In this document: piece by piece, positions 45,312 through 55,388 of the stretch
Layout: every line of letters begins with the position of its first letter
Position numbering within the stretch: position 1 is the stretch's first letter
From: Gemmatimonadota bacterium
GTDB taxonomy: Bacteria > Gemmatimonadota > Gemmatimonadetes > Gemmatimonadales > Gemmatimonadaceae
NCBI GenBank assembly: GCA_016714015.1
Contig: JADJNZ010000008.1
Coordinates: 62,001-126,000 of the forward strand
DNA length: 64,000 bases
Direction of reading: 5' to 3'
Notes under the pieces: generated by a model
What the model was told of the DNA's origin: nothing
Seen by the model: only the letters and a program-made list of their open reading frames with translations
The model's database searches: none
Position numbers and translations under genes: made by a program

Positions 45312-46247
45312 CTATGCCGCGGCCTGCGCCGCGGGAGAACCCGGTGCCGCTGGTGCCCCCGCCGGGCGACCGGCCCGAATGGCCAGCCAGAGCGGCAGGC
45401 CCATCGCCACGAGCCCCCCGACGGCCGCCATCCAGTACCCGTGCCGTGCCGTCACCGCGATCGGCATGATCCCGTTGGTCGCGTAGAGCACGAGCGGGAA
45501 GGTGAACGGCGCCACGGTCCGGCTCCAGACCGTCGGGGGCACGATCGCCAGCATCAGGCGGCTGATCACCACGCCCGTGACGTACCAGCCGATCCAGTTC
45601 GAGATCGGCATGCCGTAGAACACCGGCGTCACCAGCCAGCCGGGCACCCAGCCGGGTACGCGCTGGAGGTCCCAGCCCCAATGGAACGGGCGCACGTTCG
45701 TCATCTGCACTTCCATCGCGACGTCCCACGCGGTCAGGAACGCGCCCGCGAACAGCGCCCACTTCCACCGCGACTTCGCCGAATCGTCCGACGCGAGCAG
45801 GCGCCCGCAGATCGCGAGCGAGCCGTACAGCATGTAGTACCACGAGATCGGGATCGGATACGGGACGTCGCCCATGATCCGGTGGCCGAGCATCTCGGTG
45901 TAGTGGTACGGGCCGAACGGCAGCCCGATGTTGGTGCCGCCGAGCTCTGAGGCGAGCGCCACCGACGACGCGAGCGCGGCCACGAGCAGGGCGCGGCCGG
46001 TGCCGAACCGCGGCGCCGAGTGCGCGAGCGCGGCGAAGGTCCCGAGCAGGATGTAGACCTGACCCGAGTACGCCCAGCCCCACTCGTAGACCCGCTGCGT
46101 GTAGGGCCCCTGCATGAACGAGGGGAACTCGCCCGCGAGGATCGTGACCATCGCCAGCGTCGAGAAGACGATGAGCGCGAGGTGCCCCGCGAGCATCCCG
46201 TGGGCGGCGCGGTCGAACGGAAAGGTGGTGTCGTCGGTCAGGCGCAC
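45312..46247 (-). CDS. Carotenoid biosynthesis membrane protein (CruF-like hydratase)
   Basis: A 311-residue membrane protein with about eight hydrophobic segments. The conserved GPYHYTEMLGHRIMG and PYPIPISWYYMLYGS motifs match the DUF422/CruF family, which hydrates the C-1' position of carotenoid ends. It sits directly after crtB (overlap of 10 bp) and crtI. GTG at 46247 has GAGGAG upstream. This gives an acyclic hydroxylated carotenoid as the likely product. Exact reaction unproven. Confidence 0.78.
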   Translation of the reverse strand: MRLTDDTTFPFDRAAHGMLAGHLALIVFSTLAMVTILAGEFPSFMQGPYTQRVYEWGWAYSGQVYILLGTFAALAHSAPRFGTGRALLVAALASSVALASELGGTNIGLPFGPYHYTEMLGHRIMGDVPYPIPISWYYMLYGSLAICGRLLASDDSAKSRWKWALFAGAFLTAWDVAMEVQMTNVRPFHWGWDLQRVPGWVPGWLVTPVFYGMPISNWIGWYVTGVVISRLMLAIVPPTVWSRTVAPFTFPLVLYATNGIMPIAVTARHGYWMAAVGGLVAMGLPLWLAIRAGRPAGAPAAPGSPAAQAAA

Positions 46248-47236
46248 AGGATCATCTCCTCGGGGCGGGAGAGCACGCGCTCGCCCCATTCGATGGCGGG
46301 GCCGTCCACCCCCGCCGGCGGCGGCTCGGCGCCGGAGCGCCAGACGCTCCAGAGGAGGCCGGCGCGCGCGAGGTTGCCCACGCGCGCGCGCACGGAGAAC
46401 GAATCGTAGCCGTTGCGCTCGATCGCGCCGAGGATCGCCGCATAGCCGTCGGCGCAGGCGCGCGCGCAGCGCTGCGAATCGGGCGCGAGGAGGGCGATCC
46501 CCGGCGAGGCCGCGCGATAGAGCGCGCGCGCCCGCGCGACCTCGTGGCGCATGAGCTGGCGCCAGCGCGGATCGTCCTTCAGCGTCGGGTCATGCAGCAC
46601 CCGCTCGGCGCTCAGGCCGAAGGTCTCGAGGTCGGCGTCGGGGAGATAGCAGCGCCCACGCCCCGCGTCCTCGCCCACGTCGCGCAGGATGTTCGTGAGC
46701 TGCATCGCGACGCCGAGCGTGCGCGCGTACTTCACGGCGCGTTCGCGCACCGCCTCGTCACCGGTCACGCCGAAGATGTAGGTGCACATCGACCCGACCG
46801 AACTCGCCACGCCTTCGCAGTACCCGGTGAGGTCCGCCCAGGTCGGGTAGTGCGCGGGTTGGAGATCGCAGGCGACGCCGTTGAGCAGTTCCTCGAGGAC
46901 ATCGGCGGGTACGTGGAAGTCGCGCACGCACCGCCACAGCTCCCGGAAGATCGGCCCCTCGGGGCGTCCGGCGAGCGCCTCCGCCACGCCCGCACGATAC
47001 AGGTCGAGCTCGGCCGTCAGGAGCGACTTGTCGCGCCCCTCCGCCCGGTCCACGATGTCGTCCGCCAGGCGGCAGAACGCGTACACCGCGTAGGCTCCCC
47101 GGCGCTTGCGCACCGGGAGGAAGCTGCTCGCGAGCGCGAAGGTGCGGGCGTGCGCACGCGTGATCGTCTCGCAGTGCTGCGCGTCGGCCCGCGCCAGCTC
47201 GGCGTCGGTCTCCTTGAGGAAACCCGGGAGCACCAT
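46238..47236 (-). CDS. crtB: Phytoene synthase
   Basis: A 332-residue prenyltransferase of the squalene/phytoene synthase family. The two Asp-rich motifs are present: AFCRLADDIVDRAEG and NILRDVGEDAGRGRCYLP. It condenses two GGPP to phytoene. ATG at 47236 overlaps the crtI stop (ATGA). The C-terminus overlaps the start of the CruF-like gene. Confidence 0.92.
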   Translation of the reverse strand: MVLPGFLKETDAELARADAQHCETITRAHARTFALASSFLPVRKRRGAYAVYAFCRLADDIVDRAEGRDKSLLTAELDLYRAGVAEALAGRPEGPIFRELWRCVRDFHVPADVLEELLNGVACDLQPAHYPTWADLTGYCEGVASSVGSMCTYIFGVTGDEAVRERAVKYARTLGVAMQLTNILRDVGEDAGRGRCYLPDADLETFGLSAERVLHDPTLKDDPRWRQLMRHEVARARALYRAASPGIALLAPDSQRCARACADGYAAILGAIERNGYDSFSVRARVGNLARAGLLWSVWRSGAEPPPAGVDGPAIEWGERVLSRPEEMILCA

Positions 47237-48708
47237 CAGGCGGCGTCCCCGATGAGTTCGGCGACGATCTTCCCCGAGCTGATCACGCCGGGCAGTCCCG
47301 CGCCCGGGTGCGTCCCCGCACCCACGAAGTACAGGTTGGGGATGTCCTCGCTGCGGTTGTGCGGCCGGAACCACGCCGACTGGAACAGCGTCGGCTGCAC
47401 CGAGAACGCGGCCCCCTTCTCGCTCGACAGCGTGTCGCGGAAGTGGATCGGGTCGATCATGCGCTCGGTGACGATGTGCTTGGAGAGGTCCGGCATGTAC
47501 CGGTCCTCGAGATACTTGATGATCGTGTCGCGATACGGCTTGCCGGCGGTCGCCCAGTCCGTCGGACTGTCGAGATGCGGCACCGGGGAGAGCACATAGA
47601 AGGCATCGCACCCCGGAGGGGCGAGCGACGGGTCGGTCGCGGTCGGGCGGTGCAGGTAGAGCGAGAAATCCTTCGGCAGGGGCTGGTGCCCGAAGACGTC
47701 CTCGAGGAGCCCCTGGTAGCGGGGCCCCATGATGAGCTCATGGTGCGCGATGTCGTCGTACTTCCGGTCGGTGCCGAAGTAGATGACCACGAGCGACATG
47801 GAGTAGTCCATGCCGTCGACCTTCGCGTCGGTGTACTTGCGACGGAAGCGGGGCTTGATGAGGCGCTTGTAGGTCGCGCCGACGTCGCCGTTGCTCACCA
47901 CCGCATCGGCGGTGAGCGTCTCGCCGCCGCGCAGGCGCACCCCGGTCGTCGGCCCCGAGCGTTCGTCGACGAGGATCTCCTCCACCGGGGACGAGTAGCG
48001 GATGCGCCCGCCCATGTCCTCGAAGAGCCGTACGAAGGCCTGCACGAGCGCGCCGGTCCCTCCCATCGCGAACCAGACGCCCCACTTCTGCTCGAGGTGA
48101 TGGATGAGCGCGTAGATCGATGTCGTGTGGAACGGATTCCCGCCGACCAGCAGCGGGTGGAACGAGAAGACCTGGCGGAGGCGCGGGTCCGAGACCGCGG
48201 AGTTGACGATGTCCGCCACGCTCCGGTCGGCGCGCAACCGGATGAGATCGGGCAGCACGCGCACCATGTCGGTGAGCTTGGTGAACGGCTTGTCGATCAG
48301 ATCCATGCCGGCATCGAACACCTGCTCGCTCTTGCGGAGGATCTTCAGGTAACCCTGCTCGTCGGCGGGATTGAAGCGTCGGACCTCGGAGAGCAGTTGC
48401 TCGCGGTCACCGTTGTACGTGAAGACGGAGCCGTCCTCGAACCGGATCTTGTAGAACGGGTCGATGGGCACGATCGACACGTAGTCGGCGGTCTTCTTCC
48501 CGCCGAGCGCGAAGAGGTCGTCGATGAGCCACGGGGCCGTGATGATCGTCGGCCCGCCGTCGAAGGTGTACCCGTCCTGGCGATAGACATAGGCGCGCCC
48601 GCCCGCCTGGTCGCGCTGCTCCACGATGGTGACGTCGTGGCCCTGCGCGCGCAGCCGGATGGCCGCCGCGAGTCCACCGAATCCACTGCCGATGACGACG
48701 ATGTTCAT
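47236..48708 (-). CDS. crtI: Phytoene desaturase
   Basis: A 490-residue FAD-dependent carotenoid desaturase. N-terminal Rossmann motif VIGSGFGGLAAAIRLRAQG, then QAGGRAYVYRQDGYTFDGGPT. C-terminal motif NLYFVGAGTHPGAGLPGVISSGK is diagnostic of CrtI. It introduces double bases into phytoene, usually to lycopene. First gene of a crtI-crtB-cruF operon; upstream is a purine repeat (48761-48790) and the tRNA-Leu. Confidence 0.94.
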   Translation of the reverse strand: MNIVVIGSGFGGLAAAIRLRAQGHDVTIVEQRDQAGGRAYVYRQDGYTFDGGPTIITAPWLIDDLFALGGKKTADYVSIVPIDPFYKIRFEDGSVFTYNGDREQLLSEVRRFNPADEQGYLKILRKSEQVFDAGMDLIDKPFTKLTDMVRVLPDLIRLRADRSVADIVNSAVSDPRLRQVFSFHPLLVGGNPFHTTSIYALIHHLEQKWGVWFAMGGTGALVQAFVRLFEDMGGRIRYSSPVEEILVDERSGPTTGVRLRGGETLTADAVVSNGDVGATYKRLIKPRFRRKYTDAKVDGMDYSMSLVVIYFGTDRKYDDIAHHELIMGPRYQGLLEDVFGHQPLPKDFSLYLHRPTATDPSLAPPGCDAFYVLSPVPHLDSPTDWATAGKPYRDTIIKYLEDRYMPDLSKHIVTERMIDPIHFRDTLSSEKGAAFSVQPTLFQSAWFRPHNRSEDIPNLYFVGAGTHPGAGLPGVISSGKIVAELIGDAA

Positions 48709-48760
48709 GTGGGGTCTGAACGCTTGGCGAACGCCGTGCGGTTCCACGGCCTGATCCCGT

Positions 48761-48790
48761 CTGGCTTCCGCCTTCTTTCTTCCGCCTTCT
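48761..48790 (-). repeat. GAAGGCGGAAG repeat (minus-strand purines)
   Basis: On the minus strand this reads AGAAGGCGGAAGAAAGAAGG and continues CGGAAGCC: two copies of the AGAAGGCGGAAG word, 14 bp apart, between crtI and the tRNA-Leu. Confidence 0.65.
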
Positions 48791-48794
48791 GTCA

Positions 48795-48876
48795 TGCGCG
48801 AGGTGGGACTCGAACCCACACGCCTTGCGGCACAGGATCCTAAGTCCTGCGCGTCTACCAATTTCGCCACTCACGC
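48795..48876 (-). tRNA. tRNA-Leu (anticodon UAG)
   Basis: Minus-strand tRNA of 82 nt. Acceptor GCGTGAG pairs with CTCGCGC (one G-U), discriminator A. The anticodon stem CAGGA/TCCTG encloses CTTAGGA with anticodon UAG. The short variable arm TGCCGCAAGGCG and T-loop GGTTCGAGTCC are normal. CCA is not encoded. It reads CUA (and wobble CUN) leucine codons. Confidence 0.95.
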
Positions 48877-48907
48877 AGTGCGCTCGCGCGCTGGCCCTAA
48901 CAATACG

Positions 48908-48938
48908 CCAAGGGACCCTCCGCCGGAGGGTCCCTTGG
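48908..48938 (-). terminator. HtrA terminator hairpin
   Basis: Near-perfect 31-bp palindrome: arms CCAAGGGACCCTCCG (48908-48922) and CGGAGGGTCCCTTGG (48924-48938) with a single central C. It lies 50 bp after the htrA stop on the minus strand and before the tRNA. Confidence 0.7.
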
Positions 48939-48988
48939 ACCGGATCAGGATCGCGAGGACGCACCGTGCCGGTGCGTCCAGCCCGTGT

Positions 48989-50560
48989 TCAGCGCGCTTC
49001 CCGCGCCCGGACGTTCACGACGGCGGTCGTGCCGGCGCCGTCCCGCGCCGGCCGGTAGATGAGGAAGCTCACGATCTCGCCGTTGCGCACGCCTTCCAGC
49101 CCGCGCTGCAGGTCGGCGGTGCTCATCACCTTCGTCTTGGCGGGGAGGATCTGCACGATCACGTCGCCCACCACGAGGCGCCCCTCCGAAGGACTCCCGG
49201 GTTCGACCTCGGCGACGCGCACGCCGCGATACTCCTCGGGGATGCGCGCCGCGCGCACCAGCTCCGCCGGCACCGGCTCCACGGCGATGCCGAGCCGGGA
49301 ATGCGTCGGCGAGGCGTCAGGCTTCTCCTCACTGCTCGCGTCGGCGACGAGCCCGTTGTCGCGCGGGGCGGCGATGAGGCGCACGGAGAACGTCTTGCGC
49401 GTGCCGTAGCGCCACGCCTCGAGCTCGACCGTGTCGCCCGGCTTCTTGCCGCGCAGCACGCGCTGGAGCGCGCTCACGCGGTCGACGGCGCGGCCGTCGG
49501 CCTTGGTGATGATGTCGCCCGGCTCGATCCCGGCGCGCAGCGCCGGCGAGTCCGTCCCGGAGTAGGCCTGGACCTTCACGCCCGTGATCTCGCGGAGCCC
49601 CGCGACCTGCGCATCCTCGGGCGTGACCTCGCCGATCGAGACGCCGGCCACCGCGCGACGGACCTCGCCATGCTGGATGAGGTCGTCCATCACCTGCTTC
49701 GCGAGGGTGATCGGGATGGCGAAGCCGTAGCCCGAGTAGAACCCGGTCTGCGACGCGATCGCGGAGTTGATGCCGATGACCTCGCCGCGCGCGTTCACGA
49801 GCGGGCCCCCCGAGTTGCCGGGGTTGATCGCGGCGTCGGTCTGGATGAAATCGGAGATGTCGTAGTTGGACCGCGCGAGCCCGGCGAGGCCGCGCCCCTT
49901 CGCGCTCACGATGCCGGCCGTGACGGTGAAGTCGAGGCCGAGCGGATTGCCGATCGCCAGCACCCACTCGCCGATGCGGACCTTCTCGTCGTCGCCGAAG
50001 GTGATCGCGGTGAAGTTGCGGCCCTCGATCTTGAGCACCGCGACGTCGGTCGTCGGGTCGCGCCCGATGATGCGCGCCTCGTGCACCCGACGGTCGAGCG
50101 TCTTCACGCGGACGCGGTCGGCGCCCTCGACGACATGGTTGTTCGTGAGGATGTACCCGTCGCGCGAGACGATGAAACCCGAGCCGCTGGACTCCTGGCT
50201 GCGCGGCTGCTGCTGCTGGGGATCGAACTGGCGGAAGAACTCCTCGAAGCCCGGCGGGATCTGTCCCTGGCCCTGGCCCGGCGTCGGCGCCTGCTGACGA
50301 CGGGTGCCGGGACGGGCGCGCGGATCGCGCTCGGCCTCGATCGCGACGACGGCCGGCGTGATGTGCTCGGAGATCGAGACGAACGCATTGCTCGCGTCGG
50401 CGAGCGTCTGGACCTGCTCCTGCCGCGGGCGCGTCGAGCCCGGCGTGCCCTGGGCGAAGAGGCGATCGGTCCAATCCATCGAGGACGCGAAGAAGACCCC
50501 GCCGACGAACGCGAGTGCGCCGACGGCGAGGATGCGGGAGCGGGTGAGGCGCAGCGACAT
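48989..50560 (-). CDS. DegP/HtrA-type serine protease with PDZ domains
   Basis: A 523-residue periplasmic protease. Signal/anchor MSLRLTRSRILAVGALAFVGG. Catalytic triad His142 (NNHVVEG), Asp172 (TTDVAVLK), Ser250 (GNSGGPL). The GPGQGQGQIPPG linker lies near residues 94-105. A PDZ domain follows at ~290-385 (GIEPGDIITKADGRAV) and a second, less obvious one at ~430-515 (GDVIVQILPAKTK). It degrades or refolds misfolded envelope proteins. ATG at 50560; the terminator hairpin is at 48908-48938. Confidence 0.92.
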   Translation of the reverse strand: MSLRLTRSRILAVGALAFVGGVFFASSMDWTDRLFAQGTPGSTRPRQEQVQTLADASNAFVSISEHITPAVVAIEAERDPRARPGTRRQQAPTPGQGQGQIPPGFEEFFRQFDPQQQQPRSQESSGSGFIVSRDGYILTNNHVVEGADRVRVKTLDRRVHEARIIGRDPTTDVAVLKIEGRNFTAITFGDDEKVRIGEWVLAIGNPLGLDFTVTAGIVSAKGRGLAGLARSNYDISDFIQTDAAINPGNSGGPLVNARGEVIGINSAIASQTGFYSGYGFAIPITLAKQVMDDLIQHGEVRRAVAGVSIGEVTPEDAQVAGLREITGVKVQAYSGTDSPALRAGIEPGDIITKADGRAVDRVSALQRVLRGKKPGDTVELEAWRYGTRKTFSVRLIAAPRDNGLVADASSEEKPDASPTHSRLGIAVEPVPAELVRAARIPEEYRGVRVAEVEPGSPSEGRLVVGDVIVQILPAKTKVMSTADLQRGLEGVRNGEIVSFLIYRPARDGAGTTAVVNVRAREAR

Positions 50561-50622
50561 GGGAACCGAGGTCTCCGATGGGTTGTGCGTAATGTAAGTG
50601 GAACGGATGGCGGGAGACGGGA

Positions 50623-50673
50623 GAGAGGGCAGGGGCGGGGCGGCTGACTCTGCCCACCGCCCACTGCCCTCTC
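50623..50673 (-). terminator. Imperfect hairpin after dnaK
   Basis: A perfect 10-bp outer stem (CTGCCCTCTC at 50664-50673 against GAGAGGGCAG at 50623-50632) is extended by an imperfect G/C-rich inner part. It sits 36 bp after the dnaK stop on the minus strand. Confidence 0.4.
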
Positions 50674-50709
50674 CGTTCCGTACCATCGTGAGCCGCGAAG
50701 GTTTCCCGC

Positions 50710-52644
<1,935 letters not shown>

Positions 52645-52696
52645 TCGTTCCTCTGGGAGGTATCTTGGTGCGCTGCTGATAGCCGTCGTGGTCCGA

Positions 52697-52728
52697 CGGG
52701 GTGAGAACTTGCCTTCAAGAACGGCAAG
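52697..52728 (-). promoter_or_regulatory. Candidate heat-shock promoter and palindrome for dnaK
   Basis: On the minus strand, CTTGAA (52719-52714) lies 12 bp from CCCCGT (52701-52696), resembling a sigma-32 promoter. The same segment carries the palindrome CTTGCC-N9-GGCAAG (52708-52728). It is 52-84 bp upstream of the dnaK ATG. It is not the CIRCE sequence. Confidence 0.35.
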
Positions 52729-52804
52729 GGTGGGGCCAGAGATTCGCGCCGAAATGGCAGACTGCGGCGTTCGCTCCTCGTGGGCGACCTGACAAGACGA
52801 CGGA

Positions 52805-53578
52805 ATGATCCCCCTGAGTGACGAGAACCCGACGGTCCGGCCAGCCGTGATCACCATCCTGATCCTGGCGGCCATGGCCGCGGTCTGGGTGATCGTCGAG
52901 GGGGCGGGGTTCGGGGACCGGATGGTGCGGGCGATCTGCAACCTCGGCCTGGTCCCGGGGGAGCTGACCGGGCTCGCCCCGATCGGATCGGCGGTGCCGA
53001 TCGGCCCGGGGCTCTACTGCGCCGTTGACGCGCAACTCGCCAACTGGGCCAGTCCGGTCGTCTCGCTGTTCCTGCACGGCGGCTGGGGGCACCTGATCGG
53101 GAATGCGCTCTTCCTCTGGGTGTTCGGGAACAACGTCGAGGATGTGATGGGGGCGGGGCGCTTCCTCGCCTTCTATCTCCTGTGCGGCGTCGCGGCGGCC
53201 GCGCTGCACGTGCTCGTCGATCCGTCCTCCCCCGTGCCGACGGTGGGCGCGTCGGGTGCGATCTCGGGGGTGATGGGGGCCTATCTCGTCTGCTTCCCGC
53301 GGGTCCGGGTCCGGATGTTCTTCTGGTTCGTGGTGTTCTACCGCGTCGTGGCGGTGCCGGCGTGGGCGGTGCTGGGCTGGTGGTTCGTGCTCCAGGTGCT
53401 CCTGGGCCTCCCCCAGCTGGTGCGTTCACGGGCCGCGACCGGGGGCGTGGCGGTCTGGGCGCATGTCGGAGGGTTCCTGGCCGGGGTGGTGCTCGTCCGC
53501 TGGTTCGCGGGCGCGGATCTCGTGCGGTCACGGCGGGCCATGTTGTTGCGGCGTGGGCTCTTGGATCACCTTGCCTGA
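52805..53578 (+). CDS. Rhomboid family intramembrane serine protease
   Basis: A 257-residue membrane protease with six or so helices. Catalytic Ser150 (TVGASGAISG) and His220 (VWAHVGGFLAG), with HGGWGHLIGN in the preceding loop. It cleaves membrane helices; substrates unknown. Divergent from dnaK. A weak 6-bp hairpin ACCGTT-CGT-AACGGT lies at its 3' end (53578-53592). Confidence 0.92.
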   Translation: MIPLSDENPTVRPAVITILILAAMAAVWVIVEGAGFGDRMVRAICNLGLVPGELTGLAPIGSAVPIGPGLYCAVDAQLANWASPVVSLFLHGGWGHLIGNALFLWVFGNNVEDVMGAGRFLAFYLLCGVAAAALHVLVDPSSPVPTVGASGAISGVMGAYLVCFPRVRVRMFFWFVVFYRVVAVPAWAVLGWWFVLQVLLGLPQLVRSRAATGGVAVWAHVGGFLAGVVLVRWFAGADLVRSRRAMLLRRGLLDHLA

Positions 53579-53626
53579 CCGTTCGTAACGGTTCTGCAAC
53601 AGCCCGGAGACCGCGGAACCGGGTGT

Positions 53627-53656
53627 TTGCCACGCTCTCTCGGGAAGCGGTATCTT
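53627..53656 (+). promoter_or_regulatory. Putative sigma-70 promoter of the phosphate island
   Basis: TTGCCA (53627-53632) and TATCTT (53651-53656) with an 18-bp spacer lie about 80 bp upstream of the DUF47 gene. Confidence 0.4.
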
Positions 53657-53735
53657 TCCGAGGCTAGCCCCCCGAGGGCGGGGTCCCCACCTCAGTCCTC
53701 CACTGCCGCAGACTCCCCACCGAACGAGCACCCCT

Positions 53736-54347
53736 GTGCGTTTCCTTCCGAAGGACGAAGGCTTCTTCGGCCTCTTCGATCAGCTCTCCGCGCGCCTGAA
53801 GTCCTCGTCCTCGCTCCTCAAGGAGCTGTTCTCCGAGCCGAATCGGCTCATGGAGCTCACGAAGAAGATCAAGGATGAGGAGCACGCCGCCGACGCGCTG
53901 ACGTACGAGATCATGCAGCGCATCGATCGCAGCTTCGTGACGCCGCTCGACCGCGAGGACATCCACCTGCTCGCGAACCGCCTCGACAACGTCGTCGACC
54001 TCATGGACGGGACGGCGCGCCGGGCGAAGATGTACCATATCGACCAGCGCCGTGATGCGGCGATCGCGCTCACCTCGGTGCTCGTCGAGTGCTCCGACGT
54101 GATCGCGGCGGGCGTGAAGGACATCCGCAAGCCGGCCGAGGTCCACAAGGCGGCGCGCAAGGTGAAGGAGCTCGAGGAGAAGGCCGACGCGATCTATTCC
54201 GATGCCATCGAGACGCTGTTCGCCGGCCGCCCGGACGCGCTCGACGTCATCAAGTGGAAGGAGATCCTCGACAACCTCGAGCATGCGGTCGACGAGTGCG
54301 AGGATGTCGCGAACGTGCTCGAGAGCATCTCCCTCAAGAACTCCTGA
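53736..54347 (+). CDS. DUF47/PhoU-like protein (PiT-associated)
   Basis: A 203-residue all-helical protein of the DUF47/YkaA family, related to PhoU. It is rich in heptad-like helices (KVKELEEKADAIYSDAIETLF). GTG at 53736. The gene directly precedes a PiT transporter, the typical arrangement; DUF47 proteins are thought to regulate Pit activity. Start by GTG with the promoter at 53627. Confidence 0.9.
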   Translation: MRFLPKDEGFFGLFDQLSARLKSSSSLLKELFSEPNRLMELTKKIKDEEHAADALTYEIMQRIDRSFVTPLDREDIHLLANRLDNVVDLMDGTARRAKMYHIDQRRDAAIALTSVLVECSDVIAAGVKDIRKPAEVHKAARKVKELEEKADAIYSDAIETLFAGRPDALDVIKWKEILDNLEHAVDECEDVANVLESISLKNS

Positions 54348-54349
54348 CC

Positions 54350-55381
54350 GTGGTCTGGTACATCCTCGCGATCGTCCTGGTCGCGTTCATCTTCGACTAC
54401 ATCAACGGCTTCCACGACTCGGCGAACTCGATCGCCACGATCGTGGGGACGCGGGTCCTGAGTCCGTTCACGGCCGTCGCCTGGGCGGCGACGTTCAACT
54501 TCCTCGCGCTCTTCCTCTTCGACACGGGCGTCGCGAAGACGATCGGCAAGGGGATGATCGACCTGGCGATCGTGAACCCGGACGTGATCCTCGCCGGGTT
54601 GCTCGGCGCGATCGTCTGGAACCTCATCACCTGGTTCTACGGCATCCCCTCGAGTTCGTCGCACGCGCTCATCGGCGGGTATGCCGGCGCCGCCGTGACG
54701 AAGGCCGGGTTCAGCGCGATCATCACTTCGGGCTGGACGAAGACGCTGATCTTCATCGTCGTCTCGCCGCTGGTCGGCATGGCCGCGGGCTGGGCGCTCA
54801 TGGTGGCGACGACCTGGATCTTCCGCAATCAGCGCCCCGCCAAGCTCGACCCGCTCTTCCGTGGCATGCAGATCACGAGTTCGGCGCTCTTCTCGCTGTC
54901 GCACGGCGCGAACGACGCGCAGAAGACGATGGGCATCATCGTGTCGCTGCTCGTGACGCAGCAGGCGTACTTCGCCGACGAGACCGGCTTCCTCCGGCAT
55001 TTCTATCTCGCGTCCGGCGACGAGATCCCGTTCTGGATCAAGCTCGGGGCGCACATGGCGATCGCGCTCGGCACCCTCATGGGCGGCTGGCGCATCGTGC
55101 ACACCCTCGGCTCGCGCGTGACGAAGCTCCGCCCGATCGGCGGTTTCTGCGCCGAGACCGGTGGTGCGTCGGCGATCTTCCTCGCCACCTACCTCGGGAT
55201 CCCGGTGAGCACGACGCACACCATCTCCGGCGCGATCGTCGGGGTGGGCGCGACGCACCGTCTCTCGGCGGTGCGCTGGGGCGTCGCGAGCCGGATGATC
55301 TGGGCGTGGGTGATCACGATCCCGGCCTCGGCGGCCGTGGCCGCCATCTCGTACCTGATCGTCGCCGCGCTCCGCGGCTGA
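54350..55381 (+). CDS. pit: PiT family inorganic phosphate transporter
   Basis: A 343-residue membrane transporter. Signature motifs GFHDSANSIATIVGTR in the N-terminal half and SHGANDAQKTMGI in the C-terminal half, each repeated in the PiT family's inverted duplicate. About ten hydrophobic segments. It takes up metal-phosphate or Na/H-coupled phosphate. GTG at 54350, 2 bp after the DUF47 stop. Confidence 0.93.
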   Translation: MVWYILAIVLVAFIFDYINGFHDSANSIATIVGTRVLSPFTAVAWAATFNFLALFLFDTGVAKTIGKGMIDLAIVNPDVILAGLLGAIVWNLITWFYGIPSSSSHALIGGYAGAAVTKAGFSAIITSGWTKTLIFIVVSPLVGMAAGWALMVATTWIFRNQRPAKLDPLFRGMQITSSALFSLSHGANDAQKTMGIIVSLLVTQQAYFADETGFLRHFYLASGDEIPFWIKLGAHMAIALGTLMGGWRIVHTLGSRVTKLRPIGGFCAETGGASAIFLATYLGIPVSTTHTISGAIVGVGATHRLSAVRWGVASRMIWAWVITIPASAAVAAISYLIVAALRG

Positions 55382-55388
55382 GGCCCCG

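Noticed and set aside
52645..52804. CIRCE/HrcA operator before dnaK
   Set aside because: The 9-bp CIRCE half-site is absent; only a different 6-bp palindrome with N9 is present.
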